50,886 bases of DNA, taken from assembly GCA_002898075.1 (NCBI GenBank), contig BDSV01000173.1, forward strand, positions 1 to 50,886. The letters run 5' to 3'. The position numbers and the translations under genes are program-made. A model generated the notes under the pieces. The model was not told where the DNA came from. It saw only the letters and a list, made by a program, of their open reading frames with translations, and did not search any database. This document shows, piece after piece, positions 8,848 through 16,707 of the stretch; positions within the stretch are counted from its first letter, which is position 1, and every line of letters starts with the position of its first letter. Source of the DNA: a bacterium BMS3Abin03. GTDB lineage: Bacteria > Bacteroidota > Ignavibacteria > Ignavibacteriales > Ignavibacteriaceae.

Positions 8848-9843
8848 TTATTCTATTTCCCCCACTACAAGCGCATGCTCCTTTCCCGAAAGAGCTGTTT
8901 GTAAAACCAGCTCTTCCTGCTCGCGCCGTACAACTGCAATAAGCCCGATGCCTACATTAAAAACTTTCCGCATTTCTTCATTGCTTACGTTGCCGGTTTC
9001 CTGGATCAGCTTGAAGACGGGCGGAATTTCCCAATTGCCCCAATGAATTTTGAGATTCAGTCCCGGCGGTATAATGCGCGAAGTATTGCCCTTAATACCT
9101 CCGCCGGTAATGTGTGCAAGACCTTTTACATTTGCATTTCGTTTCAATTCTTTAATCAAAGGTAAATAAGATTTATGAATCCTTAAAAGCTCCTCACCTA
9201 AAGTCCGGTTTAACATTTCTATATGCTCTTCCAAACTATATTTCTCGAGCAAAACTTTTCTTGCAAGTGAGTACCCGTTTGTGTGTAAGCCGTTTGAACG
9301 GAAACCGATTAGAAGATCTCCACGTTTAATATTTTTTCCGTCAATAATCCCGGATTTTTCAACTACACCCACAATAGTTCCCGATAGATCATAATCCTTT
9401 TTGTTATAAATTCCGGGCATTTCAGCAGTTTCACCCCCTATAAGCGCACACCCGTTTTCCTTACACGCAACTGAAAATCCTTTAACAATATCGGCAGCAA
9501 TTTCAGGCGTTAGTTTTCCGAAAGCCATATAATCGAGGAAGAATAACGGTTCGGCGCCACAGCAAGCAATATCGTTCACACAATGGTTTACCAAATCCTG
9601 CCCGATGGTATCATGCTTATTCATCTCAATTGCTATTTTCAGCTTTGTACCTACACCGTCAACACTTGATACAAGCACGGGTTTCTTGAATTTGGAAGAA
9701 TCGAATTGATACAAACCACCGAAATGTCCGATACCGGTTAAAACGTTTTTATTAAAAGTAGATTTAACATCGGCTTTTATTCTGTCCACCGTATCACTGC
9801 CAGCCGAAATATCGACGCCGGAAGATTTATATGTCTCATTCAT
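8848..9843 (-). CDS. purM: Phosphoribosylformylglycinamidine cyclo-ligase (AIR synthetase)
   Basis: The enzyme of about 331 residues makes aminoimidazole ribotide in purine synthesis, using ATP. I place the start at the ATG at 9843 (MNETYKSSG), preceded by GAAGAGAAA, rather than the GTG at 9861. Visible PurM blocks are YKSSGVDISAGSD near the N-terminus, SVDGVGTKLKIA, the segment NHCVNDIACCGAEPLFFLDY, GCALIGGETAEMPGIY and GLAHITGGGIKGN. Length agrees with the family. The tatD-radical SAM gene follows 34 bp downstream. The upstream space is shared with divergent hrcA. Confidence 0.96.
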   Translation of the reverse strand: MNETYKSSGVDISAGSDTVDRIKADVKSTFNKNVLTGIGHFGGLYQFDSSKFKKPVLVSSVDGVGTKLKIAIEMNKHDTIGQDLVNHCVNDIACCGAEPLFFLDYMAFGKLTPEIAADIVKGFSVACKENGCALIGGETAEMPGIYNKKDYDLSGTIVGVVEKSGIIDGKNIKRGDLLIGFRSNGLHTNGYSLARKVLLEKYSLEEHIEMLNRTLGEELLRIHKSYLPLIKELKRNANVKGLAHITGGGIKGNTSRIIPPGLNLKIHWGNWEIPPVFKLIQETGNVSNEEMRKVFNVGIGLIAVVRREQEELVLQTALSGKEHALVVGEIE

Positions 9844-10198
9844 TTTCTCTTCGGGGTTCACGTAATTAATTCAAAATTTCATCAAAATTTACTACTAATT
9901 AGTATCTTAATCAAAGATGTCTTTTATATCTTTTACAAATTGGCTTTCGGATTTTGTTTTTATTATAAACTCACCTTTATCCTCTCCTAAAAAGAGATGA
10001 GTTTACAGTAAAATCCGAAAACCAATTAAAATAGTGCCTATATTTAATATTAAAATGAAAATAGAAACAATTTTGCGTTTAAATCATCAAAATAAAAACG
10101 GTTAATAGGAATTTATCATCAGGGGGTATTTTTGATGGCATAATTTTTATGCTTCTAATTTAATATATTTATAAACTTAAATATGAAATTAATTGCCT
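9844..10198. other. Divergent purM/hrcA intergenic region
   Basis: Apart from the long inverted repeat at 9938-10027, this 355-bp space contains only a small palindrome near 10138-10152 (GCATAATTTTTATGC). A CIRCE operator (TTAGCACTC, nine bases, GAGTGCTAA) is not present before hrcA, so HrcA autoregulation through a classical CIRCE is not supported here. Confidence 0.6.
9938..10027. repeat. Long imperfect inverted repeat (hairpin-forming)
   Basis: The left arm starts AATTGGCTTTCGGATTTT (9938-9955) and ends TAAACTCA (9966-9973). The right arm, 9998-10027, reads as its inverse: TGAGTTTA, then AAAATCCGAAAACCAATT. The arms differ by a few bases and a short length difference. The loop is about 24 bases. 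There is no U-run, so it is not an intrinsic terminator. It could be a mobile hairpin or a regulatory structure between divergent genes. Confidence 0.75.
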
Positions 10199-11248
10199 AT
10201 GTCAAGACAAGATAAAATAGAAGACCTGAACGAAAGAGAAAAAAATATACTTAAATCTATTGTACAGCAGTTTATTTTAACTGCTTCCCCGGTAGGTTCC
10301 CGTAACATTACTAAAAAATATGATATGGGAATTTCGCCTGCTACAGTTAGAAACATTATGGCAGACCTGGAAGATTCGGGTTTTATTAACCATCCGCATA
10401 CTTCAGCAGGCAGGGTACCAACCGATAAGGGTTATCGTTATTACGTCGATTCGCTTATGGAATTAAGGAAGATCAGGTCTGCACAAAAAGGTCTGATTAG
10501 TAAAGCCCTGAAGGTTGATACCGAAGAACCGGAGGAACTGATAAGAATAACATCCAAACTGCTGAGCACAATTACAAATCAGCTTGCTTGTGTTTCTTAT
10601 CCGGATCTCGATTCTGCTGTCCTCACAAAACTGCAGATAATCAGCTTAACTTCATCCCGTATTATGGTTGTAATAAGTATAAAATCGGGATTGGTACGAA
10701 CGATTACGCTTGAAATAAAAAGTAATATCAGACATTCACGGCTTGAATCGGTGCAAGGATTGCTTAACGAAAGATTAGCCGGTTTGCGTTTTAGTGAAAT
10801 TAGAAAAACTTTTAAAGACAGGTTTAAAGACATAAGCGAAAAGCAAAAACCGATCATCAGGTTATTTATCGATTCGGTCGATAGAATCTTTAAAGACGAT
10901 CGTAAATCGGATCATCTAATTGTTACCGGTGCAAAAAATATTATAAAACAGCCGGAATTTGAAAACCCGGAAAAGTTCGAAAGTGTTATTGAACTAATGG
11001 AAGATAAAGAAATTATCATCCATATAATGGAGAAATCTACGGAAAATAACGATGTTTATATTTCAATCGGTAGCGAAAACAAATATTCCAAACTGCAGGA
11101 TTACAGCTTTATTAGTAAGGAATATAAGTTCGGTGAAACGGTGGGTACTCTCGGAATAGTCGGCCCAAAAAGAATGGAATATTCGAAAGTTGTTGCTATT
11201 GTTGACTATATAGCAAAGATGCTTTCGGAATTTTTGAAAAACCCTTAG
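10199..11248 (+). CDS. hrcA: Heat-inducible transcription repressor HrcA
   Basis: This is a 349-residue repressor of class I heat-shock genes. The N-terminal winged helix (about residues 5-80) contains LNEREKNILKSIVQQF, SPVGSRNITKKYDMGISPAT and PHTSAGRVPTDKGYRYYVD, all diagnostic for HrcA. The central and C-terminal part is the GAF-like dimerisation region, ending with an IGSEN segment and LGIVGPKRMEYSKVV. I place the start at the ATG at 10199, not the TTG at 10193. No Shine-Dalgarno sequence is visible. grpE and dnaJ follow on the same strand after 196 bp, the classical hrcA-grpE-dnaJ order. Confidence 0.96.
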   Translation: MSRQDKIEDLNEREKNILKSIVQQFILTASPVGSRNITKKYDMGISPATVRNIMADLEDSGFINHPHTSAGRVPTDKGYRYYVDSLMELRKIRSAQKGLISKALKVDTEEPEELIRITSKLLSTITNQLACVSYPDLDSAVLTKLQIISLTSSRIMVVISIKSGLVRTITLEIKSNIRHSRLESVQGLLNERLAGLRFSEIRKTFKDRFKDISEKQKPIIRLFIDSVDRIFKDDRKSDHLIVTGAKNIIKQPEFENPEKFESVIELMEDKEIIIHIMEKSTENNDVYISIGSENKYSKLQDYSFISKEYKFGETVGTLGIVGPKRMEYSKVVAIVDYIAKMLSEFLKNP

Positions 11249-11444
11249 TGCAACTAAGCTGCAAGCTAAAAGATTAAAATAAAACAACGAAAGATTTTTT
11301 TTCATCAATTAACCGAATTTAAAGTAATAATTGAATGAAATTATTATTTAATTTGGTTGTAAATAAAATTCTAAAATTTCTTCGTAAAAAAAACAAAGAT
11401 TTAAATGCTTATGCAATAACAGAATAAGGAGGGTTATAACTTCT

Positions 11445-12062
11445 ATGAGTAAAAAAGAAAAATCAAGCAAAAAGGAAAAGACAAAAGATATGAAAAGAAA
11501 AAATAGTGAGATTGAAACTGAATCTGTCGAAGTACAGAAAGAAAATAAGGCAGAAGAAAGAATTGCCGAACTCGAAGCAGAAGTACAGGAATTAAAAGAT
11601 AAATTATTAAGAAAAGCGGCTGAGTTTGAAAATTATAAAAGAAGAACCGAAAACGACCAGCTCAATTTATTAACTTACGCCGCAGAATCGTTCATCGTAA
11701 AGCTTTTACCAGTAGTGGATGACTTTGAAAGATCGTTAGAGCATATTGAAGATGCGCAGGATATAAATGCCATTAAACAGGGTGTGAAATTAATTTACGA
11801 GAAATTGATGAAAGTGTTCGATGAACAGGGCGTTAAAAAAATTGATGCCGTCGGAAAACCTTTTGATGTAGAATACCATGAAGCTTTAATGCAAAAGAAG
11901 GATGATTCGGTTGAACCGCACACTGTACTCGATGAAATTGAAAAAGGTTATATGTATAAAGATAAAGTTATCAGGCATTCAAAAGTTATTGTGAGTGAAG
12001 AAACTTCAAATGATTCGGAAAAGCGGGAAGATGAATCAAGTGAAGAGGAAATGAATAACTGA
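11445..12062 (+). CDS. grpE: Nucleotide exchange factor GrpE
   Basis: The 205-residue co-chaperone releases ADP from DnaK. A Lys/Glu-rich N-terminus leads into a long coiled coil (about residues 35-75: [18 protein letters not shown], then [14 protein letters not shown]), followed by the C-terminal beta domain with [13 protein letters not shown] and [10 protein letters not shown] strong ribosome binding site, AAGGAGGG at 11426-11433, precedes the ATG. The C-terminal tail is acidic. The TGA at 12060-12062 shares one base with the dnaJ start, so the two are tightly coupled. Confidence 0.95.
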   Translation: MSKKEKSSKKEKTKDMKRKNSEIETESVEVQKENKAEERIAELEAEVQELKDKLLRKAAEFENYKRRTENDQLNLLTYAAESFIVKLLPVVDDFERSLEHIEDAQDINAIKQGVKLIYEKLMKVFDEQGVKKIDAVGKPFDVEYHEALMQKKDDSVEPHTVLDEIEKGYMYKDKVIRHSKVIVSEETSNDSEKREDESSEEEMNN

Positions 12063-13207
12063 TGATAAAAAGAGATTATTATGAAATATTAGGTGTCGAT
12101 AAAAACGCTTCAAAGGATGAACTGAAAAAAGCTTACCGTAAACTGGCGATGCAGTTTCATCCGGATAGAAATCCCAATAACGCCGAAGCCGAAGAAAAAT
12201 TTAAAGAAGCTGCTGAAGCGTACGAAATTTTAAGCAACGATGAAAAACGAGCGAACTACGACCGGTTCGGGCATAACGGGGTAAGAGGCGGATTTGAATC
12301 CACCGGCTTTACCGACATTAATGATATTTTCTCACATTTCTCCGATATTTTCAGCGGGTCTTCAATATTCGATGATTTTTTCGGAGGCGGAAGGCAGCAT
12401 ACGAGACACCGGAGAGGAGCCCGAACGGCTGGTTCTGATTTACGTGTGAATCTGAAACTCTCACTTGCGGAAATTGCAACAGGCACATCTAAAACTATCA
12501 AGATTAAAAAACATGTAAGGTGTGAGCAATGCAACGCTACAGGCGCAGAGAAAGGAACATTATTGAAACCCTGCCCCGTTTGTAACGGCACCGGCGAAGT
12601 TAAGCAAATATCACGCTCGATTTTCGGTCAATTCGTTAACATTACCACCTGCCACAATTGCAGCGGCGAAGGTTCGATTATAGATTCGCCCTGCAAAAAA
12701 TGCAGGGGCGAGGGAAGACATACGGATGAAGTAACAATAAAGATCGATGTGCCAGCCGGAGTACATGAGGGCAGTTATATGACTCTCCGCGGTCAGGGAA
12801 ACGCAGGCAAGCGCGGCGGTGAAGCCGGTTCAATCATTGTTGTCTTCGAAGAGCTTGAGCATGAATATTTTACCCGTGAAGATGACGACGTAATTTTTAA
12901 TCTGTTTATCACATACCCTCAGGCAGTTTTAGGTGCCGAAGTAGAAGTTCCTACATTAACAGGTAAAGCGCTCCTGAAAGTTGAACCGGGTACGCAACCG
13001 GGCAAATTATTAAAGATGAAAGGTAAGGGGATAAAACATTTAAACTCGCCCGGCGTCGGGGACCAGATTGTTAAAGTGAATATTGCCGTTCCGAATAAAG
13101 TGAATTCAAAAGAGAAGGACCTTTTACAACAGCTTTCTGAAATGCCGAATATAAAAGGATCGTCGAAAAACGAGGAAAAGAGTTTCTTCAAAAAATTCCG
13201 GCTATAA
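12062..13207 (+). CDS. dnaJ: Chaperone protein DnaJ (type I)
   Basis: This is a 381-residue Hsp40 that stimulates DnaK. The J domain (residues 1-70) carries HPD at 33-35. A Gly/Phe-rich linker contains a run rich in FSDIF and FGGG. Four zinc-binding repeats follow at about 150-220: [24 protein letters not shown] and CKKCRGEG. The C-terminal substrate-binding domains include [20 protein letters not shown]. It therefore belongs to the full-length class with a complete zinc finger. It begins on the last base of grpE. dnaK is not in this window. Confidence 0.96.
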   Translation: MIKRDYYEILGVDKNASKDELKKAYRKLAMQFHPDRNPNNAEAEEKFKEAAEAYEILSNDEKRANYDRFGHNGVRGGFESTGFTDINDIFSHFSDIFSGSSIFDDFFGGGRQHTRHRRGARTAGSDLRVNLKLSLAEIATGTSKTIKIKKHVRCEQCNATGAEKGTLLKPCPVCNGTGEVKQISRSIFGQFVNITTCHNCSGEGSIIDSPCKKCRGEGRHTDEVTIKIDVPAGVHEGSYMTLRGQGNAGKRGGEAGSIIVVFEELEHEYFTREDDDVIFNLFITYPQAVLGAEVEVPTLTGKALLKVEPGTQPGKLLKMKGKGIKHLNSPGVGDQIVKVNIAVPNKVNSKEKDLLQQLSEMPNIKGSSKNEEKSFFKKFRL

Positions 13208-13297
13208 AAAAGATTATTTTTCTCTTCAAACTTGCCCCCGTTCATATCTATTATTAAATTTTAGTAAGAAAAATTTAAAAGTGGGGCTAAATTTTTT

Positions 13298-13801
13298 ATG
13301 TTTGACTGGGTATCAAAAAAAATTGGGTTTACAGTAACCGAAATAAAGGTTTTGCTTTTTTTAGCATTTGCTCTCTTGCTTGGAGTAAGTTACGAATATT
13401 ACAAGCAGAGCCGTTTACCGGAATATAAACAATTCGATTATTCCGAGCAGGATAGTCTCTTCAAAAGTTTAACTGGAGAAATAAAGGAAAAATTAGAAGA
13501 AGAAATCGCAAAGAATAATGTTGACTCTAAGCAGGAAGTTTTAGATTTTAAACCGCGGGATTTTAAAAAAGAGAAAAAAAAATCTCCTCCGGCAGAGAAA
13601 AGCATTGATATAAACAAAGCCGATATAAACATATTAAAACGGCTGCCGGGAATCGGAGAAAAAACCGCGCAGAAGATAATAGATTTAAGGAAAGAGCGAA
13701 GCGGGTTCAACAATTTGAATGAATTGATGGATGTAAAGGGAATAGGTAAAAGCAAGTTTAATAAAATTAAAAAGTTTTTATATATTGGAAAGTCATTATA
13801 A
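13298..13801 (+). CDS. Membrane-anchored helix-hairpin-helix protein (ComEA-like)
   Basis: The 167-residue protein has one membrane segment at about residues 18-37 (VLLFLAFALLLGVSYEYY), a charged middle, and a C-terminal tandem helix-hairpin-helix domain (about 103-165). That domain reads INKADINILKRLPGIGEKTA, then LNELMDVKGIGKSKFNKI. This layout matches ComEA-type proteins that bind DNA outside the inner membrane during uptake. A role in transformation is only inferred. The next gene starts 21 bp downstream with a GGAGG site, so this is probably the first gene of an operon with the two following genes. Confidence 0.8.
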   Translation: MFDWVSKKIGFTVTEIKVLLFLAFALLLGVSYEYYKQSRLPEYKQFDYSEQDSLFKSLTGEIKEKLEEEIAKNNVDSKQEVLDFKPRDFKKEKKKSPPAEKSIDINKADINILKRLPGIGEKTAQKIIDLRKERSGFNNLNELMDVKGIGKSKFNKIKKFLYIGKSL

Positions 13802-13822
13802 AATTTTTTATCCGGAGGAAAA

Positions 13823-14380
13823 ATGAAATCAAAATCTGATCCTTGGTATATTCATACGGCGTTATATTTAGTGATTGCTATTCTTACTATTTTGCTTATT
13901 AAAGTAGCTATTATCGATCCTAGGGCTTATGTGGCAACTGAAAAATATAATAAAACGGAATCCAGGCTAAGGATGGATAATATTAAGGAAGCAGAGATCC
14001 TCTGGGAGAAAAAGAAGGGAAAATACACCGATAACCTCGATAGCTTAATCTCATTTGTTAAATACGACCCTATGGTAGATAGTGTTAAAACAGCTTTCGA
14101 CTCTTTAACAATGAAAATAGCTAATCCGTTCAAGCCGTTATCGAATGGCGAATTTGTGCCGGAAAGTTTGAAATACTCACCCAAAACACATTCAATATAC
14201 ATTCTGCAAATCGATACTTCTGTAGTTGTCGATACTGTAATAAACCGGCGCGGCAAAATTACCAGGATTGACACAACTATTACACTCGGTACAAAATATT
14301 ATCTCAAAGATCCTGACGGATATGGCACGATTGGAAGTTTGGAAAGCGATGCATTGAAAAATACTGCATCGTGGGAGTAA
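13823..14380 (+). CDS. Single-pass membrane protein, pseudopilin-like N-terminus
   Basis: This is a 185-residue protein of unknown function. One membrane helix lies at about residues 12-30 (ALYLVIAILTILLIKVAII). It is followed by a soluble segment beginning RLRMDNIKEAEILWEKKKG and KYTDNLDSLISFVK, a pattern seen in pseudopilin-like and related Bacteroidota envelope proteins. The rest is extracytoplasmic if the N-terminus is inside. The ATG follows a clear GGAGG. It sits between the helix-hairpin-helix gene (21 bp upstream) and the DUF3822-like gene (10 bp downstream), which suggests a shared envelope complex. Confidence 0.7.
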   Translation: MKSKSDPWYIHTALYLVIAILTILLIKVAIIDPRAYVATEKYNKTESRLRMDNIKEAEILWEKKKGKYTDNLDSLISFVKYDPMVDSVKTAFDSLTMKIANPFKPLSNGEFVPESLKYSPKTHSIYILQIDTSVVVDTVINRRGKITRIDTTITLGTKYYLKDPDGYGTIGSLESDALKNTASWE

Positions 14381-14390
14381 TAATTGGTTG

Positions 14391-15317
14391 ATGAATGGAT
14401 TATATACCCTAGCCGGGTTAAAAATCTCAGGCAGTAAATTACAGTTAGTAGAAATATTCAGCGATCCATCCGGTGTTCGTTTAGAAAATCTTAATGAAGT
14501 AGTATTCGCCGAACCTATTAATTTCAGAGCGGATAGAACGACAAAAATTCTTGCGCAGCTTCAATCTGCCTATGACGAAATTCGTATAAGAAAACCTATT
14601 AAAAGCGGAACTCTTTCCTTTGCCCTGCCTCTCGATCTTTTTTACATCGTTCAAATCCCCTGCGATAACACTTTATTATCACAGGATATGTTAGCGGAAT
14701 TAAAATGGGAATTTTCAATCCTGTACCCGTTTCTGGATATAAACGAAATATCTATTCAGTACTACGAAGTGGAAAAGAATTCTTTTATAACAAACAACAC
14801 TGCCGTGGTTTACGGATTGGAAAGAAAATACATTCAAATACTGGAAAATTTTTGCAAGAAGAATAATGTGAACCTCGGTTTTATAGATAACGCACATCTG
14901 GCATCGGAAAGAGCTTTAAAAGCAAGCAATAATTTTGTAAAGGATGGACTACGATTGAGTGTTTATATTTCCAGGAAGCGCCTGTCTATTATTTACCTCC
15001 TCGACGGTAAATTGATCTATCAAAAAGTAATTGAAACAGAAAATTCAGATGATATAGGCAAATTGATACGAAATGAAATGGCTTCCGCAAAATCTATAAT
15101 AGTAAAACGGGAAGTGATTCAGGCAGCATACGCAACCGGCGATCTAGTTGTTGATAACTATATTAGTAAAATGAATTTTCATACGGGTTTAAATTTTATA
15201 GTTTATAACCCGTTTGATAAAATAACTCCTATCTCGAACTTGAAGAATAGTCCGCTCTTTTTACAAAGGTACAACACTTTTTCTTCAGCAGCAGGAATAG
15301 CATACCGGGTCGCATAA
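14391..15317 (+). CDS. DUF3822/PilM-like protein (actin-like ATPase fold suspected)
   Basis: The soluble protein has 308 residues from the ATG at 14391 (a TTG at 14388 is also in frame). The N-terminal GLKISGSKLQLVEI and the middle AELKWEFSILYPF and GLERKYIQILENF are reminiscent of PilM and related actin-fold scaffolds of type IV pilus systems. In Bacteroidota a comparable gene annotated as DUF3822 commonly precedes rsmD, as here. I do not see a convincing nucleotide-binding signature, so an ATPase role is not claimed. With the two membrane proteins upstream it may form part of a small envelope apparatus. Confidence 0.6.
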   Translation: MNGLYTLAGLKISGSKLQLVEIFSDPSGVRLENLNEVVFAEPINFRADRTTKILAQLQSAYDEIRIRKPIKSGTLSFALPLDLFYIVQIPCDNTLLSQDMLAELKWEFSILYPFLDINEISIQYYEVEKNSFITNNTAVVYGLERKYIQILENFCKKNNVNLGFIDNAHLASERALKASNNFVKDGLRLSVYISRKRLSIIYLLDGKLIYQKVIETENSDDIGKLIRNEMASAKSIIVKREVIQAAYATGDLVVDNYISKMNFHTGLNFIVYNPFDKITPISNLKNSPLFLQRYNTFSSAAGIAYRVA

Positions 15318-15642
15318 AAATTCCGGCGTTTAATTTATAAAACGGGTATATAAGATTACATACACACAAGGGATTAATTATATTAGTTAAATGTGAATAT
15401 GAATGAATAAGAGGTGGTTGAAAAAGATTATCATTTAATATTGAAATTTAATACATACAACCATACGTTCATACCAGCAAAATAAATATCAAACCGGGTT
15501 CAACATTTACTTATGAAACGAGCATGAAAAAACATTTACACCCAAAGGAATGACTATAATGCGAGTTCCATCTGACCTTAATTTGAAATTATAAACAGAT
15601 GAAAAATAATACGTTGCTGCGGAAACTGGAAATTATAAACAC
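15318..15642. other. Intergenic region before rsmD, with two very short frames
   Basis: No regular gene is visible. A 12-codon frame starts at 15559 after AAAGGA. A 15-residue frame at 15599-15646 ends in a TGA that overlaps the rsmD ATG (ATGA). GAAATTATAAACASATGAAAA is nearly repeated around both the second short frame and the rsmD start, which suggests a small tandem duplication of the start region. The significance is doubtful. Confidence 0.4.
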
Positions 15643-16197
15643 ATGAAAATACGGTTAATATCCGGCAAATTTAAAGGGAGACTTATAAATGTTCCCAGGT
15701 CTGAGTTAATAAGACCAGCCACCGACAGGGTAAGAGAAACATTATTTAATTTACTGAATAACAGTATCCTATTCGATGGAATAAGAGCGCTGGACATATA
15801 CGCCGGTTCGGGTTCATTGGGGCTGGAATGTTTAAGCCGCGGTGCAGCGGAAGTTAATTTCGTAGAAAAAAATTATGTCATCTATAAAAATTTGGAATCG
15901 AATATTACATCGCTGAATGTTTCCGGTTTATGCAAAATATATAAAATGCCCGCATTAAAATTTTCACAAATGCACCCGTCAAAAACTTATGATCTTATAT
16001 TAGCCGATCCGCCTTTCTTTAATAATGATATTTATAATGTCGTTGAAAATTTATTAGCCAATAAATTCCTTGAAGAGAAAGGAATTATAATAATTGAAAG
16101 ATCGATCCAGACAAAAGAAAAAGATGTTGAAAATTTTGATACGGAACCATTTAAAATAATAGGAGATGCCTGTCTTTACGAAATAAAATATCATTAA
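15643..16197 (+). CDS. rsmD: 16S rRNA (guanine(966)-N(2))-methyltransferase
   Basis: This 184-residue SAM-dependent enzyme methylates G966 of 16S rRNA on the small subunit. Visible family blocks are the N-terminal ISGKFKGRLINVPRSELIRP and ATDRVRETLFNLL, the SAM-binding segment ALDIYAGSGSLGLECLSRGA, and the catalytic LADPPFF (NPPY-type). Length fits. In many bacteria rsmD is followed directly by coaD. Here about 2.6 kb of cargo genes lies between them. Confidence 0.94.
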   Translation: MKIRLISGKFKGRLINVPRSELIRPATDRVRETLFNLLNNSILFDGIRALDIYAGSGSLGLECLSRGAAEVNFVEKNYVIYKNLESNITSLNVSGLCKIYKMPALKFSQMHPSKTYDLILADPPFFNNDIYNVVENLLANKFLEEKGIIIIERSIQTKEKDVENFDTEPFKIIGDACLYEIKYH

Positions 16198-16707
16198 TGT
16201 AATTACTTACCGCCCGAATTGCATACCGCGAGCATTTTCCAAACGAGATTTACCTGATTCCCCATTATTGATGGTGATAAACCATTAACTAATATTTGCG
16301 GAATGAACATTATCGAACATCAGTTTTTTAATCCCAGCAGCGATACCGATTTATTCCTTGGAAATGTTAAAGGAGGTTTATATCTTTATTGTTATAACAA
16401 ATATTGATGGTATGGTTTATTAGCTTCCGGCAGAACTCCGGATTCGAACATTTCCCAACCACTTAACCCATTCATTAAAAATCAATGTTAGTATTGTCGA
16501 TAACAGTTTTGAATCTGTAAAAATTTATAAAATACCCGGTGAGGAAATTACCGCTTTATTAATGAATTTAAACAGCACGGTAAACACATTTTATTTTCTC
16601 CGCCAATGATCTTCCATCGGGAATTTGTACAGCAAGAATAATTGTAGGTAAAAATGTTTAATTAATTAAAATGAGTTTAGTCAAATAATAAAATATAAGA
16701 GGTAAAA
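16198..16707. other. 510-bp space holding remains of a decayed gene
   Basis: No intact gene is present. The stretch 16258-16661 carries recognisable protein remnants in three frames (see the pseudogene entry). The last 46 bases are leader sequence of the next gene, with AAGAGG before its ATG. Confidence 0.7.
16258..16661 (+). pseudogene. Decayed T9SS cargo gene (FG-GAP-like part plus sorting domain)
   Basis: Three fragments line up as one former protein. Frame A, 16258-16407, reads FPIIDGDKPLTN and then a segment ending TDLFLGNVKGGLYLY, like an FG-GAP/VCBS repeat, before a stop. Frame B, 16451 to about 16595, reads FPNHLTHSLKINVSIVDN and then SVKIYKIPGEEITALL, which matches the T9SS type-A sorting domain. 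Frame C, 16596-16661, completes it with FSANDLPSGICTARIIVG and a stop. Frame B starts +1 relative to A, and C starts +1 relative to B. The upstream part of the gene is gone. Confidence 0.75.

Noticed and set aside
9844-9861. GTG at 9861 as the purM start
   Set aside because: The ATG at 9843 gives a normal PurM length and has a GAAGAG sequence immediately upstream.
9938-10027. Palindrome as a CIRCE operator for hrcA
   Set aside because: It lacks the TTAGCACTC and GAGTGCTAA half sites and the nine-base spacer.
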